Source: an uncultured Akkermansia sp.
Lineage (GTDB): Bacteria > Verrucomicrobiota > Verrucomicrobiia > Verrucomicrobiales > Akkermansiaceae
Length of the DNA stretch: 64,000 bases
Reading direction: 5' to 3'
Assembly: GCA_947589345.1 (NCBI GenBank)
Contig: CANQAC010000002.1
Location: 41,692 to 105,691, forward strand
Below the pieces are notes generated by a model. That model was given only the letters and a program-made list of their open reading frames with translations. It was not told the DNA's origin and searched no databases. The stretch's first letter is position 1. Every line of letters starts with the position of its first letter. Both the position numbers and the translations under genes were made by a program. Below are positions 17,740 through 26,949 of the stretch, piece after piece.

Positions 17740-18653
17740 GATTCAGATGTTACAGGTGAAAAAGCATGAATGTTGCGCCGCAAATGCTCTGCACCGGTGC
17801 GCCGCACCGGTGAATTGGCGAAAAGTTCCTCCCACTTTTCCCACGACAAATCCGCCATTTCCTCCGTGGTCATGCCCGCCACACGCGCAGGCATGAGCAG
17901 ATGCGGATCCACGCGACGAGGTGTTTCCTTTCGGTTCCACGGGCACACTTCCTGACAGACATCGCATCCGTACAATCTCCCGCGCAAAGCCTCCTGTATT
18001 TCCGGAGGAGCGGTCTCTTGCCTGGTCTCTATCGTCCAATATGCCAGACACCGTCGTGCATCGCACTGCCCGTGGCTCAAGGCGTGGGTGGGGCACGCCT
18101 TTTCACAGCGGTGACAGCTTCCGCAATGGTTAGCCATCGGTTGGTCCACCGGCAACTCCAGCGTCGTGAGAATACACGAAAGAAAACAGAATGAACCTCC
18201 CAGCGGCCGCACCAACAAACTGTGGCGACCAATCCATCCCAACCCGGCCATGGCGGCAAAAAAACGCTCGCTCACCGGCCCGGAATCGCTGAAGCAGCGT
18301 TGTCGCCCGCCGTACATCTGCAGTGTCTCGTCCAAATCGGCCAGCTTGGGGGCCAGCAACTTGTGGTAATCCTCCCCCTGTGCATACCGTGCCACAGAAC
18401 CAGTGGCACGCCGGGCATCCTGCCGCGGGTATTCATAGGTGAGCATAATCACACGCCGCACCCCGGGCAAGACTTTCGCCGGCTCTTGACGCAGGGGAAG
18501 ATGCCGCTCAAGCCAATCCATATCTGCATGACAACCAGCTTGCAGCCAACGGCTTAAAGAATCTCCCTGAGGCGCATCGGCAGCCGCCACCCCCACCGCT
18601 GAGAAACCCAGTTGCTCAGCTGCATAACTCACCGCTTGGCGTGCAGCCTTCAT
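17736..18653 (-). CDS. queG: Epoxyqueuosine reductase
   Basis: Catalyses the last step of queuosine formation in tRNA wobble position 34. A cobalamin-dependent reductase domain comes first (QLGFSAVGVA at the N-terminus), then two iron-sulfur cluster motifs, CGSCHRCEKACPTHA and CDVCQEVCPWN. The chosen ATG gives 305 residues, close to the usual catalytic length. The frame is open for 37 codons further but those lie inside the upstream gene. The start overlaps the Sel1 gene end by 4 bp. Confidence 0.93.
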   Translation of the reverse strand: MKAARQAVSYAAEQLGFSAVGVAAADAPQGDSLSRWLQAGCHADMDWLERHLPLRQEPAKVLPGVRRVIMLTYEYPRQDARRATGSVARYAQGEDYHKLLAPKLADLDETLQMYGGRQRCFSDSGPVSERFFAAMAGLGWIGRHSLLVRPLGGSFCFLSCILTTLELPVDQPMANHCGSCHRCEKACPTHALSHGQCDARRCLAYWTIETRQETAPPEIQEALRGRLYGCDVCQEVCPWNRKETPRRVDPHLLMPARVAGMTTEEMADLSWEKWEELFANSPVRRTGAEHLRRNIHAFSPVTSES

Positions 18654-19639
18654 AATTCTGTTGCTATTCGGCGCAGCGGCGCCTCTATCCAATCGTGCAA
18701 AAACGGAGCAATGGGAAGCGCCTGCACGACGCGTAGCGATGCACGAGCAACGCGCTGCTGCCATGTTCCCGACACGATAGCTTTGATGCGGTAGCCCATG
18801 CGCTGTTCATTGGTGGACGCTTCCCGACATCCGAGTTTGGAGGCCATTCGATAGTACGCCAATGCCTTGCCAACGTCCGGGGAGAGACCCCCCAAGCCAC
18901 GCTCATACATCATTGCCAAATTGTTAATGGCACGTGGATCCTTCCACTGCAATCCCTTGCGGTACAAAAAAAGAGCCGTTCTATAGTCCGGTCCCCCGTA
19001 TATTCCCATTCCTTTCATATGCATATACCCCGCATAAAAAAAGAGATTAGGCGTGTCAGGATGCTGGCGTGCAACAGATTTGAGGATGGCTAGTGCACCT
19101 TTTGGATCATGGCCCGTGCCGATGCCAAACATGAGATAGCGCGCCAATTCTACGCGCGCTTTCGGCAAGCCCATGCGCGCGGCCTCTTTCATGCGTGAAA
19201 AGGCATTTTTAAGCGAACTGCGCGTTGCCTTGCGCTCTTCATAACGGGCCGAGCGGTACTGGGCCTCCGCTGCCAAATGTCTATTGTCAGTCTCTCGTGC
19301 AATCAAATCAGCCCATTCAGCTGCTTTGCGCATGTTTGCCTCAATCCCCTTGCGACGGCCCTCGTACACATCCAACAAGAGTAAGCTGGCTTCCTCATGA
19401 CCGGCCAACGCGCATTGCTCAAGCATTTTCGGCACGGGGGTCACATTGCTCACCGCCTGATTATCCAGTATAGACCGTGCTTGTTCGTAAAGGATCTGCG
19501 CTTCAGGCAACGATAACTTGGGAGTAGCGGCGGTTAGTGATGTAGCTTGCATCGCATCCCTCTCCTTGTGCGTCCACACAGCGACCGTACCGCCAATGAG
19601 CAGTATCATCACAAGCAGCCCTATTATCTTCTTGCGCAT
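18650..19639 (-). CDS. Membrane-anchored Sel1-repeat protein
   Basis: From the chosen ATG (MRKKIIGLLVMILLIGG) the protein has 329 residues: an N-terminal membrane anchor or signal, then several Sel1/TPR-like repeats, for example ARVELARYLMFGIGTGHDP and AINNLAMMYERGLGGLSPD. Such repeats are protein-binding scaffolds. An open frame continues 47 codons upstream to 19780, but it would overlap the divergent mutS promoter. A promoter whose -10 element lies 8 bp before 19639 supports the shorter form. First gene of the six-gene operon through trpS. Confidence 0.8.
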   Translation of the reverse strand: MRKKIIGLLVMILLIGGTVAVWTHKERDAMQATSLTAATPKLSLPEAQILYEQARSILDNQAVSNVTPVPKMLEQCALAGHEEASLLLLDVYEGRRKGIEANMRKAAEWADLIARETDNRHLAAEAQYRSARYEERKATRSSLKNAFSRMKEAARMGLPKARVELARYLMFGIGTGHDPKGALAILKSVARQHPDTPNLFFYAGYMHMKGMGIYGGPDYRTALFLYRKGLQWKDPRAINNLAMMYERGLGGLSPDVGKALAYYRMASKLGCREASTNEQRMGYRIKAIVSGTWQQRVARASLRVVQALPIAPFLHDWIEAPLRRIATEL

Positions 19640-19647
19640 CCATGTTT

Positions 19648-19676
19648 CTTTTACCACATTTTGCTCGCCTTGTCCA
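19648..19676 (-). promoter_or_regulatory. Promoter of the Sel1-queG-...-trpS operon
   Basis: TGGACA (19671-19676), 17-bp spacer, TAAAAG (19648-19653), minus strand. Predicted transcription start is at or next to the ATG at 19639. Confidence 0.5.
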
Positions 19677-19732
19677 TGCCAAAGCATAGCGCTTCCCTGC
19701 TCCGCGGGCTGTTCATCCTTCGGTGAAAAGAC

Positions 19733-19761
19733 TTGAACAGCACCGGAATCGGGTATATAGT
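19733..19761 (+). promoter_or_regulatory. Promoter of mutS
   Basis: TTGAAC (19733-19738), 17-bp spacer, TATAGT (19756-19761). Predicted start near 19768, leaving an 11-nt leader before the mutS ATG. Confidence 0.7.
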
Positions 19762-19778
19762 GAGCGGGTACGCGCGTC

Positions 19779-22301
19779 ATGGCTGAGAGCAGCTCTATAA
19801 GCCCGATGATGGATCAGTATCTGCGCATGAAGCAGGCACTGCCGGACGATGTGTGGCTATTCTTCCGGCTGGGAGATTTCTATGAGATGTTCTTTGAGGA
19901 TGCGGTGGCTTGCTCGCAAGCGTTGGGCCTCACCCTCACCAAGCGGCAGAGCATCCCGATGTGCGGCGTCCCCTACCATGCGGCGGAAAATTACATCAGC
20001 AAAATTGTCGAGTTAGGAAAGCGGGTGGCTATTGCAGAGCAGATGACCACCCCCGTACCCGGCAAACTGGTGGAACGAGAAATCACTCATCTGATCTCCG
20101 CCGGGACATTGGCTGATATGAACTTGCTCGATGCCGGAGAGCACAACTATATCGCTGCATGTTACTGTGACAAAAAGGTTTGGGGGCTGGCCTGCGCCGA
20201 CCACAGCACCGGGGAATTTTCTGTGGCCGAGTATCCCTCGCTGGATGACCTGGCGGAAGAGGTAACTCTGCTTCGTCCGCGTGAATTGCTGGTAAGTGAA
20301 GAACAAGCCGACCTCTTCACAAGTCTTCCCGTCACGCTCAAGTACGATGGCTACACGTTTCTGCCGACGCTGGCGCGCGGGGCTTTGGAAACCCATTTCC
20401 GAGTTCATTCGCTGGAGGGCTTTGGCTGCGCTCACATGAGCGCTTCATTGGGAGCTGCCGCGGCCATTCTGCACTACTTAAAAAATCAGCTCAAACGCAG
20501 TACGGATCACCTGCTTCATCTTTCCTTGCGTCCCACAAAGCGAGTGGTCCTTATCGATGCTGCCAGCCGCCGAAATTTGGATTTAGTGGAAGCACGCGGC
20601 GGTGTCAAAAACACTTTGCTAGGTGTGCTGAACAACACCGGGACTCCCATGGGCGCCCGCCTTCTGCGCGAATGGCTTCTGCATCCCATCTGCGATCTCA
20701 AAGAACTGACGCGGCGGCAAGAACTCATCGCCTCCTTTCTGGCAGAACCATTTTTGATGAGTAAGTTACGCGATTCACTCAAAAAAGTGCGTGACTTAGA
20801 ACGCCTTTCCTCTCGGCTTTCCCAAGGCGCCGGCAACGCTCGAGACCTCCTTGGGCTCCATCTTTCTCTCTCCGTCCTGCCGGATGTGCTGGATGATCTG
20901 ACCTCCCTGAGCAAGAAGCAAGCTCAACCGGCCGCTATTGCGGCGCGCGTGAGCAACTTCACTGAGCTGACGCAACTGCTTGTGCGCGCGCTCGTGGAAG
21001 ATCCTCCCACCACAATCAAGGACGGCGGAATGATACGCGACGGTTATAATGCCCAGTTGGATGAATTACGGCACGCCTCGCACGATGGCAAAGTATGGCT
21101 TGCAGAGATGGAGGCGCGCGAGCGCAAAGCCACTGGTATTGATTCACTTAAAATCCGCTACAACAGTGTCTTTGGTTACTACATTGAAGTCACCAAAGCT
21201 AATCTTTCCAAAGTGCCGGAGCATTACCGCCGCAAACAGACACTCGCTAACGCAGAACGCTATATCACTGATGACCTCAAGAAGATGGAAAGCACCATCT
21301 TGGGAGCCGATGAGCGAGCCCAACAACTTGAGTATGAAATATTCTGCCAATTACGAGAAGCCGTCGCCGGGCATTTGAACAATATCCAGGAAACAGCGGC
21401 GGCGCTTGCTGAGCTGGATGTTCTGCTCAGTCTCGCTGAAACGGCCCGACTCCATAACTACTGTCGTCCTGTCCTGGATTCAAGCCGCTCCCTTCATATT
21501 GTGGACGGGCGCCATCCTGTCATCGAACAGGTTCAGGAGGGTACTTCATTCGTCCCCAACGACACCGAAATGGATGAGGAAACGAACCGCCTCGTTATAC
21601 TTACCGGACCCAATATGGCCGGTAAGTCCACTTATATCCGGCAAGTCGCTCTCATCGTCCTGATGGCCCAGATGGGGTCGTTCGTGCCGGCTAAACAAGC
21701 CCACATTGGCTTGGTGGATCGTATTTTTTGTCGAGTCGGCGCAAGTGATGATATCGCCGGAGGGCAGTCGACCTTCATGGTAGAAATGAGCGAGACTGCC
21801 CTTATCCTCAACAATGCCGATGAACGATCTCTGGTCATCCTTGATGAAATCGGTCGAGGCACTGCCACCTACGACGGTCTCTCCATTGCATGGGCCGTGG
21901 CTGAGCATCTGCACGATGTCATTGGCGCTCGCACGCTCTTTGCCACGCATTACCACGAAATGGTGGATCTGCAGACCACTCACCCCGCCATCGGGAATTG
22001 GCATGTCGAGGTGCGTGAATGGCATGATGAAATTATCTTTCTGCGCAAGGTATTGCCAGGCCCGGCCGATAAGTCGTATGGCATCCAAGTGGCACGACTG
22101 GCCGGGCTCCCAGCCTCCATCATTGAACGCGCTAAACGCATTCTCACTCACTTGGAAATGAGCGCCTCCATGCGGGAACCGTCACCGGAAAAGCAAGCTG
22201 CTCAGCGGAGCAAAAGAAGACCGACGAACCTGCCCAAAGCCGCTCCCCCTGCGGATGTAGCCCAGCTTGATCTTTTTGATAAACTTGACCCCGGCATCTA
22301 A
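19779..22301 (+). CDS. mutS: DNA mismatch repair protein MutS
   Basis: Recognises base mismatches and starts methyl- or nick-directed repair with MutL. At 840 residues it has the normal MutS1 length. The mismatch-contacting Phe-x-Glu is in GDFYEMF near residue 33. The ABC-type ATPase has Walker A GPNMAGKST, then STFMVEMSETA (signature region) and DEIGRGTATYDG (Walker B). The C-terminal QLDLFDKL resembles the beta-clamp or MutL contact region. It is a single-gene unit with its own short-leader promoter. Confidence 0.97.
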   Translation: MAESSSISPMMDQYLRMKQALPDDVWLFFRLGDFYEMFFEDAVACSQALGLTLTKRQSIPMCGVPYHAAENYISKIVELGKRVAIAEQMTTPVPGKLVEREITHLISAGTLADMNLLDAGEHNYIAACYCDKKVWGLACADHSTGEFSVAEYPSLDDLAEEVTLLRPRELLVSEEQADLFTSLPVTLKYDGYTFLPTLARGALETHFRVHSLEGFGCAHMSASLGAAAAILHYLKNQLKRSTDHLLHLSLRPTKRVVLIDAASRRNLDLVEARGGVKNTLLGVLNNTGTPMGARLLREWLLHPICDLKELTRRQELIASFLAEPFLMSKLRDSLKKVRDLERLSSRLSQGAGNARDLLGLHLSLSVLPDVLDDLTSLSKKQAQPAAIAARVSNFTELTQLLVRALVEDPPTTIKDGGMIRDGYNAQLDELRHASHDGKVWLAEMEARERKATGIDSLKIRYNSVFGYYIEVTKANLSKVPEHYRRKQTLANAERYITDDLKKMESTILGADERAQQLEYEIFCQLREAVAGHLNNIQETAAALAELDVLLSLAETARLHNYCRPVLDSSRSLHIVDGRHPVIEQVQEGTSFVPNDTEMDEETNRLVILTGPNMAGKSTYIRQVALIVLMAQMGSFVPAKQAHIGLVDRIFCRVGASDDIAGGQSTFMVEMSETALILNNADERSLVILDEIGRGTATYDGLSIAWAVAEHLHDVIGARTLFATHYHEMVDLQTTHPAIGNWHVEVREWHDEIIFLRKVLPGPADKSYGIQVARLAGLPASIIERAKRILTHLEMSASMREPSPEKQAAQRSKRRPTNLPKAAPPADVAQLDLFDKLDPGI

Positions 22302-22687
22302 GGCAGGTCCGTGAGGGTACAGTTCCACGAGCTTTTCGTCTCCTCATTTATCCCCTGATCAAGCGAGCTGACTTTCCCTCGCTCGTGTTCGTATTTCACC
22401 TTACCGCGCGAGTGTCCTGCAGGAGCAATCGTATGGGCAACCTCCCGTCTCCTGTGGAATGAAAGCTCCAAGACATGTAGTTTCCCCGTTCCGGTCATCA
22501 GAAAGGTCGCAGGATTGATTTAATCAACACCGGTGGAAAACCATTGCTTTCTCGTTCCCGCGGGTGTTTACCGACTGAAATTATCTTCTCAAGCAATTCA
22601 ATATCAACAATAATGAATAAAAACACTCCATCTCCGGCGGGTGGCACATGTTCCTACGCCATTGCCAGTTCTCACGTACACCGGAGC
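22302..22687. other. Intergenic region without a supported gene
   Basis: A minus-strand frame (22298-22498, 66 codons) reads as a charged peptide but has no recognisable family and no promoter. No clear terminator for mutS is visible. Confidence 0.4.
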
Positions 22688-22716
22688 TTGACAGAAAGTA
22701 CCCTCGGGCATACAAT
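22688..22716 (+). promoter_or_regulatory. Near-consensus promoter of kbl-sdaA
   Basis: TTGACA (22688-22693), 17-bp spacer, TACAAT (22711-22716). Predicted start near 22723, 24 nt before the chosen kbl ATG. This rules out the longer open frame that begins at 22648. Confidence 0.8.
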
Positions 22717-22746
22717 GACTTCTGCCCGTTAATGAGCCTTTTTACT

Positions 22747-23946
22747 ATGTACAACCCCGAATTCAAAAACCGTATCGTGGCAGATCTGAAAGGACTCCAG
22801 GCTGCCGGTCTCTACAAAGAAGAGCGCTATATCGACACACCCCAGTTCTCGGAGGTGGGATTGCAGGATGGAAGCAGGGTGATCAATATGTGCGCCAACA
22901 ACTATCTCGGTCTTGCCAATCATCCCGAGTTAGAAAAAGCGGCTAAGCAAGCCATCGATCGCTGGGGCTTTGGTATGGCGTCCGTGCGTTTTATCTGCGG
23001 CACCCAAACTTTGCACCGTGAACTTGAAGAGCGGCTGAGCGCTTTTCTGGGTACCGAAGCCACTATTCTGTTCGGCTCTTGTTTTGATGCCAATGGAGGT
23101 TTATTTGGGGCGCTGTTGGATAAGGAAGATGCGATCATTTCCGACTCGCTCAACCACGCCTCAATCATCGACGGAGTACGACTCTGCAAAGCAGCTCGTT
23201 ACCGCTACGCCAACAACGATATGGAGGATTTGGAGGCAAAACTCAAAGAAGCAAAAGCAGCGGGCGCTCGCACCATTATGATATCCACAGATGGCGTTTT
23301 CTCCATGGATGGGATTATTGCGCGCTTGGATAAAATTCACGAACTCGCCGAAAAATACGGTGCATTGGTACATTTTGACGAGTCTCACGCGACGGGTGTG
23401 CTGGGTAAACGCGGACGCGGCACGCACGAGCATTGTGGGCTGTTCGGCAAGATCGATATCACCACCGGAACCTTCGGGAAAGCTCTGGGCGGCGCGTCCG
23501 GCGGTTATGTTTCGGCGACTAAAGAGATCGTGGATGTACTGCGTCAGAAGGCTCGGCCTTACCTTTTCTCCAATAGCGTCATGCCAGCTATTGCCGCTAC
23601 CACCCTGAAAGTGCTTGACATGCTGGAATCCTCCACGGAACTCACTGAGCGAGTGCAGCACAACGCTGCATACTTCCGCAAAGGAATGGAGCAATGCGGC
23701 TTCAAGCTGGCGGGAGCAGGTCATGCTATTGTGCCGGTCATGATTGGTGATGCCGCGCTCTCCCAGCGCATGAGCAATCGACTTCTCGAACTGGGAGTGT
23801 ACGCCATGGGCTTCTTCTATCCCGTCGTTCCCAAAGAGCAGGCTCGTATTCGCACCCAACTCTCTGCCGCCCACACAGAAGAGCAGCTCGACCGCGCCAT
23901 TGCCGCTTTTGCACAAGCCGGTAAAGAACTCGGCGTTATCGGTTGA
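22747..23946 (+). CDS. kbl: Glycine C-acetyltransferase (2-amino-3-ketobutyrate CoA ligase)
   Basis: PLP enzyme of the alpha-oxoamine synthase family that cleaves 2-amino-3-oxobutyrate with CoA to glycine and acetyl-CoA. The chosen start ([17 protein letters not shown]) aligns with the N-terminus of E. coli Kbl, giving 399 residues. The substrate-loop [14 protein letters not shown], the [16 protein letters not shown] segment and the PLP lysine region [14 protein letters not shown] are present. An ATG at 22732 is an alternative start. No threonine dehydrogenase gene lies nearby. It forms an operon with sdaA, 8 bp downstream. Confidence 0.93.
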   Translation: MYNPEFKNRIVADLKGLQAAGLYKEERYIDTPQFSEVGLQDGSRVINMCANNYLGLANHPELEKAAKQAIDRWGFGMASVRFICGTQTLHRELEERLSAFLGTEATILFGSCFDANGGLFGALLDKEDAIISDSLNHASIIDGVRLCKAARYRYANNDMEDLEAKLKEAKAAGARTIMISTDGVFSMDGIIARLDKIHELAEKYGALVHFDESHATGVLGKRGRGTHEHCGLFGKIDITTGTFGKALGGASGGYVSATKEIVDVLRQKARPYLFSNSVMPAIAATTLKVLDMLESSTELTERVQHNAAYFRKGMEQCGFKLAGAGHAIVPVMIGDAALSQRMSNRLLELGVYAMGFFYPVVPKEQARIRTQLSAAHTEEQLDRAIAAFAQAGKELGVIG

Positions 23947-23954
23947 GACTCCCC

Positions 23955-25322
23955 ATGTATACGAGTTTCTTCGATGTCTTTTCCATCGGCATCGGCCCAT
24001 CCAGTTCGCACACGATGGGACCGATGCGTGCGGCGGCTCGCTTTGTGCAACTGCTGCGCGAGCGCTCACTCCTCTCGCGTGTTGCTCGGTTACACGTCCA
24101 TTTGTACGGGTCGCTGGCACTCACAGGGTACGGCCACGGCACCCTCTCCGCCGTGGCGTACGGACTCATGGGGCTGGATGCGGAAACCATGGAGAAGCCA
24201 CCTCCTATTTCGGAGACCCTCCTTTTAGGTAAGGAGCAGGCTATTCCTTTCCGCATAGCAGATGACATCATTGCAGAAGAAAAGCAATCTCTCCCGGAAC
24301 ATCCGAACGGTCTGCGCTTTTGCGCCTCAGATGCTCAGGGAGCTCTCATTTGCGAACAAGTTTACTTCTCTGTCGGCGGTGGCGCAGTGAAGTCACGCGA
24401 GGAAATGCACCTAGCCGAAAATGACCATGTCAGCCCTGCCGGACTTTGGGAATTTCACTCCTGCCATGAGCTGATGGATATTTGCGCACGGGAACACGTC
24501 TCCATCGCTCAACTCACGCGGCACAACGAGGCTACTCTGCGCTCCGCGCCGGAACTCAGCGCGCGGATCCGCTTGGTAGCAAAGGTCATGAACTCGGCCA
24601 TTGATCGTGGTATTGCCACTCCGGGGACTCTACCGGGCACGCTACACATGCAGCGACGTGCTCCCCAAATTTATGCCCGTTTGGAAGATCGTTTTCACCG
24701 CAATGAAACAGATGCTCTGACCATCATTGACTGGATCAATCTCTGGGCCTTTGCCGTGGCCGAGGAAAATGCCAGTGGTGGTCGGGTCGTCACCGCTCCG
24801 ACCATGGGTTCAGCCGGGGTGTTGCCCGCTGTGTTGCGCTATTACGAACGATACGGTTGCAAAGATTCCCCCTACTCTGCCGAAAAAGGAACAGAAATTC
24901 TACTCCTCACGGCATCGGCTGTTTGTAGCTTATATCGCGCGAATGCTTCCATCTCCGGCGCCGAGGTAGGTTGTCAGGGAGAGGTGGGGGTAGCTTGCTC
25001 CATGGCTGCCGCCGGGCTTGTCGCTGCCATGGGCGGCTCGAATCAGCAAGTTGAAAATGCCGCTGAAATTGCCATGGAACATAATCTCGGTCTCACCTGT
25101 GACCCCGTCTGTGGTCTCGTCCAAGTCCCGTGCATTGAACGCAATGCCATCGGCGCCGTCAAAGCCGTTAATGCCGCTCGGCTCGCCATGCGCGGCAATG
25201 GTTCCCATTTTGTGAGCCTCGACAGCGTGATAGCTACCATGTACGAAACAGGACGGCATCTGCACCCCAACTACCGCGAGACATCTTTGGCAGGTCTTGC
25301 GAAGAATGTTCCTGCCTGCTGA
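23955..25322 (+). CDS. sdaA: L-serine ammonia-lyase (L-serine dehydratase), iron-sulfur type
   Basis: Converts L-serine to pyruvate and ammonia using an oxygen-sensitive [4Fe-4S] cluster. A single-chain enzyme of 455 residues. The N-terminus [18 protein letters not shown] is the family signature, and Cys residues likely to hold the cluster occur in the C-terminal half ([31 protein letters not shown]). The open frame starts at a TTG four codons earlier that overlaps the kbl stop. The ATG fits the family N-terminus better. With kbl it would channel threonine-derived glycine and serine to pyruvate, assuming a glycine-serine link elsewhere. Confidence 0.94.
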   Translation: MYTSFFDVFSIGIGPSSSHTMGPMRAAARFVQLLRERSLLSRVARLHVHLYGSLALTGYGHGTLSAVAYGLMGLDAETMEKPPPISETLLLGKEQAIPFRIADDIIAEEKQSLPEHPNGLRFCASDAQGALICEQVYFSVGGGAVKSREEMHLAENDHVSPAGLWEFHSCHELMDICAREHVSIAQLTRHNEATLRSAPELSARIRLVAKVMNSAIDRGIATPGTLPGTLHMQRRAPQIYARLEDRFHRNETDALTIIDWINLWAFAVAEENASGGRVVTAPTMGSAGVLPAVLRYYERYGCKDSPYSAEKGTEILLLTASAVCSLYRANASISGAEVGCQGEVGVACSMAAAGLVAAMGGSNQQVENAAEIAMEHNLGLTCDPVCGLVQVPCIERNAIGAVKAVNAARLAMRGNGSHFVSLDSVIATMYETGRHLHPNYRETSLAGLAKNVPAC

Positions 25323-25434
25323 TATGACCGCGGAGGAAAACTGCCGGCATAAAAATGATGCGAGGTGATTGAGCACCGTGGCAGATGCGGCAAATATTCC
25401 TGATTCATTTGCTTGAGATGGACATTTTTTAGAC

Positions 25435-25464
25435 TTGCAGGAGAAGTGAGCAAAATGCTACAAT
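25435..25464 (+). promoter_or_regulatory. Promoter of the RelE/ParE-like gene and ABC permease
   Basis: TTGCAG (25435-25440), 18-bp spacer, TACAAT (25459-25464). Predicted start falls at the GTG start codon at 25471, so the mRNA would be leaderless. Confidence 0.6.
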
Positions 25465-25470
25465 GCCGAC

Positions 25471-25842
25471 GTGCACCAGATCGTATTTAATGAGATAAGC
25501 GCATCCGAACTTTCAGCTATCCCAACGCTGGAACAGCTGGAACTCATCAACAGTTTCCAAGTCGATGTTGAGAAGGTGAAAAACAGCGAGGCAAAGGATA
25601 CTCCTTTCGGTGTGGTGGAAAGAGAGGGGCGCCGTATCTTTCGCTATCGCTCCAGGGACTACCGTATCTACTTTACAATGGAGGACGAAAAGTTGGTGGT
25701 CCAGCGTGTACTGCACACCAATTCGTTGCGTGATTTTCTCTTTCGCTCGGGCATGGGCAGCGGATCCGAAGACCAACGACTCGGAGAATCCCGCTCTTTT
25801 TGGCGACTTATCGACGAAGGTGAAAAAGCAGCCCGTCAATAA
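25471..25842 (+). CDS. Small protein with RelE/ParE-like toxin fold (tentative)
   Basis: A 123-residue protein beginning with GTG at the predicted transcription start. The segment from residue 50, with REGRRIFRYRSRDYRIYF followed by VVQRVLHTNSLRDFLFR, has the strand pattern and basic residues of the RelE/ParE superfamily core. There is no antitoxin-like gene next to it, and the ABC permease starts 4 bp downstream, so a housekeeping role for an orphan family member is possible. The family call is from pattern only. Confidence 0.4.
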   Translation: MHQIVFNEISASELSAIPTLEQLELINSFQVDVEKVKNSEAKDTPFGVVEREGRRIFRYRSRDYRIYFTMEDEKLVVQRVLHTNSLRDFLFRSGMGSGSEDQRLGESRSFWRLIDEGEKAARQ

Positions 25843-25845
25843 CTC

Positions 25846-26769
25846 ATGCCCGGTGTTCTCAGACACTTCCTGCGCATGCCGGGTCGCATTGCTGCCATAG
25901 CTGGGGTGACCTTCACCCAACTGGTGCGCATGCGTCTGTTTATGGCATTGGCGGCGTTTGCTGTCGGCTTCCTGGCTTTACAATTTCTACCTTATCAACA
26001 GAATTTGGGTGTGGAATTTGCGGGGGTGGGACAGCTGCAGCTCATTCAAGACGTCGCCACCGGGTGCATGCGACTCTTCGGAATGCTTTTCTGTGTAGCA
26101 GCGACAGCCTTGCTGATTCCGCGAGATAGCGAAGATCGTATTCTCTACACGATTCTTTCCAAGCCGGTTCCACGCTTTGATTATTTAGCGGGAAAGGCTC
26201 TCGGTGTATTGACTGTACTGGCCCTGATGCTCCTTATCATGGATGGCTTGATGGTGCTTTTACTGGGCATCCGGGAGCCCGGCATAACCGCCGAATTGCA
26301 AGCACAACTTGCGGCAGCAGGTTATTCCGAACAGGACATGCAACCCTACCTTCAGCAGGTACGCACCGTCGGCAACTCTCTGTACACGCAAGTCAGTATC
26401 TTCGCCATGTTTTTAGGACTTGCGGTACTTACGACTTTTACCCTGCTCATCTCCTGTGTTACCAGCGGCACCATTGTGAGTATCGTCTTTGCCTTGGGCG
26501 CCTACTTTATCGGCATGTTCCAGGCTCAACTCTTTAATAGCATCTACGCAGCCGTCAATCAAACTGGCGTTAATGCTACCATGCAGTGTTTGCAACAGAT
26601 TTTCGCTTTGGTGGTGCCAGATTTCAGTCTTTTCTCGTTGACGGATGAATTAGGTGACGGAAACCCCTTGGAATTTGGGCTCATAGGCAGCTTAGCTGCT
26701 GTAGCTCTGGGATATATGCTGCTGCACTTACTAACGGCTGCCTGGGTTATCCTGCGTAAGGAGTTTTGA
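25846..26769 (+). CDS. ABC transporter permease, ABC-2 type
   Basis: A 307-residue hydrophobic protein with about six membrane segments, for example LFMALAAFAVGFLALQFL near the N-terminus, and a conserved-looking cytoplasmic stretch RDSEDRILYTILSKPVPR typical of ABC-2 permeases of the NatB or gliding-export type. A periplasmic loop lies around residues 135-180. No ATPase gene is adjacent, so its partner must be elsewhere. Substrate unknown. It follows the RelE/ParE-like gene by 3 bp and probably shares its promoter. Confidence 0.75.
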   Translation: MPGVLRHFLRMPGRIAAIAGVTFTQLVRMRLFMALAAFAVGFLALQFLPYQQNLGVEFAGVGQLQLIQDVATGCMRLFGMLFCVAATALLIPRDSEDRILYTILSKPVPRFDYLAGKALGVLTVLALMLLIMDGLMVLLLGIREPGITAELQAQLAAAGYSEQDMQPYLQQVRTVGNSLYTQVSIFAMFLGLAVLTTFTLLISCVTSGTIVSIVFALGAYFIGMFQAQLFNSIYAAVNQTGVNATMQCLQQIFALVVPDFSLFSLTDELGDGNPLEFGLIGSLAAVALGYMLLHLLTAAWVILRKEF

Positions 26770-26853
26770 ATACTCCCATTCCCGAATACTACCGTCCCGT
26801 GGTTATTCTGACGTTGTCGGCTGATTTTTTGTGTCATAATTGTAAAAATTGAG

Positions 26854-26881
26854 TTGACAGAAACGTTTTGGATAGTAACAT
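26854..26881 (+). promoter_or_regulatory. Promoter of rpoD
   Basis: TTGACA (26854-26859), 16-bp spacer, TAACAT (26876-26881). Predicted start near 26888, giving a leader of about 60 nt, longer than most in this window. Confidence 0.6.
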
Positions 26882-26949
26882 GCTTTCACGTGTGCCGCCA
26901 CCCTTGACAAAGCGAGTAGAGGGTGGAGTATACCTACGTCCCTACCATC

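Noticed and set aside
23161-24120. Minus-strand open frame of 319 codons across kbl and sdaA
   Set aside because: It is the shadow of two well-supported plus-strand genes.
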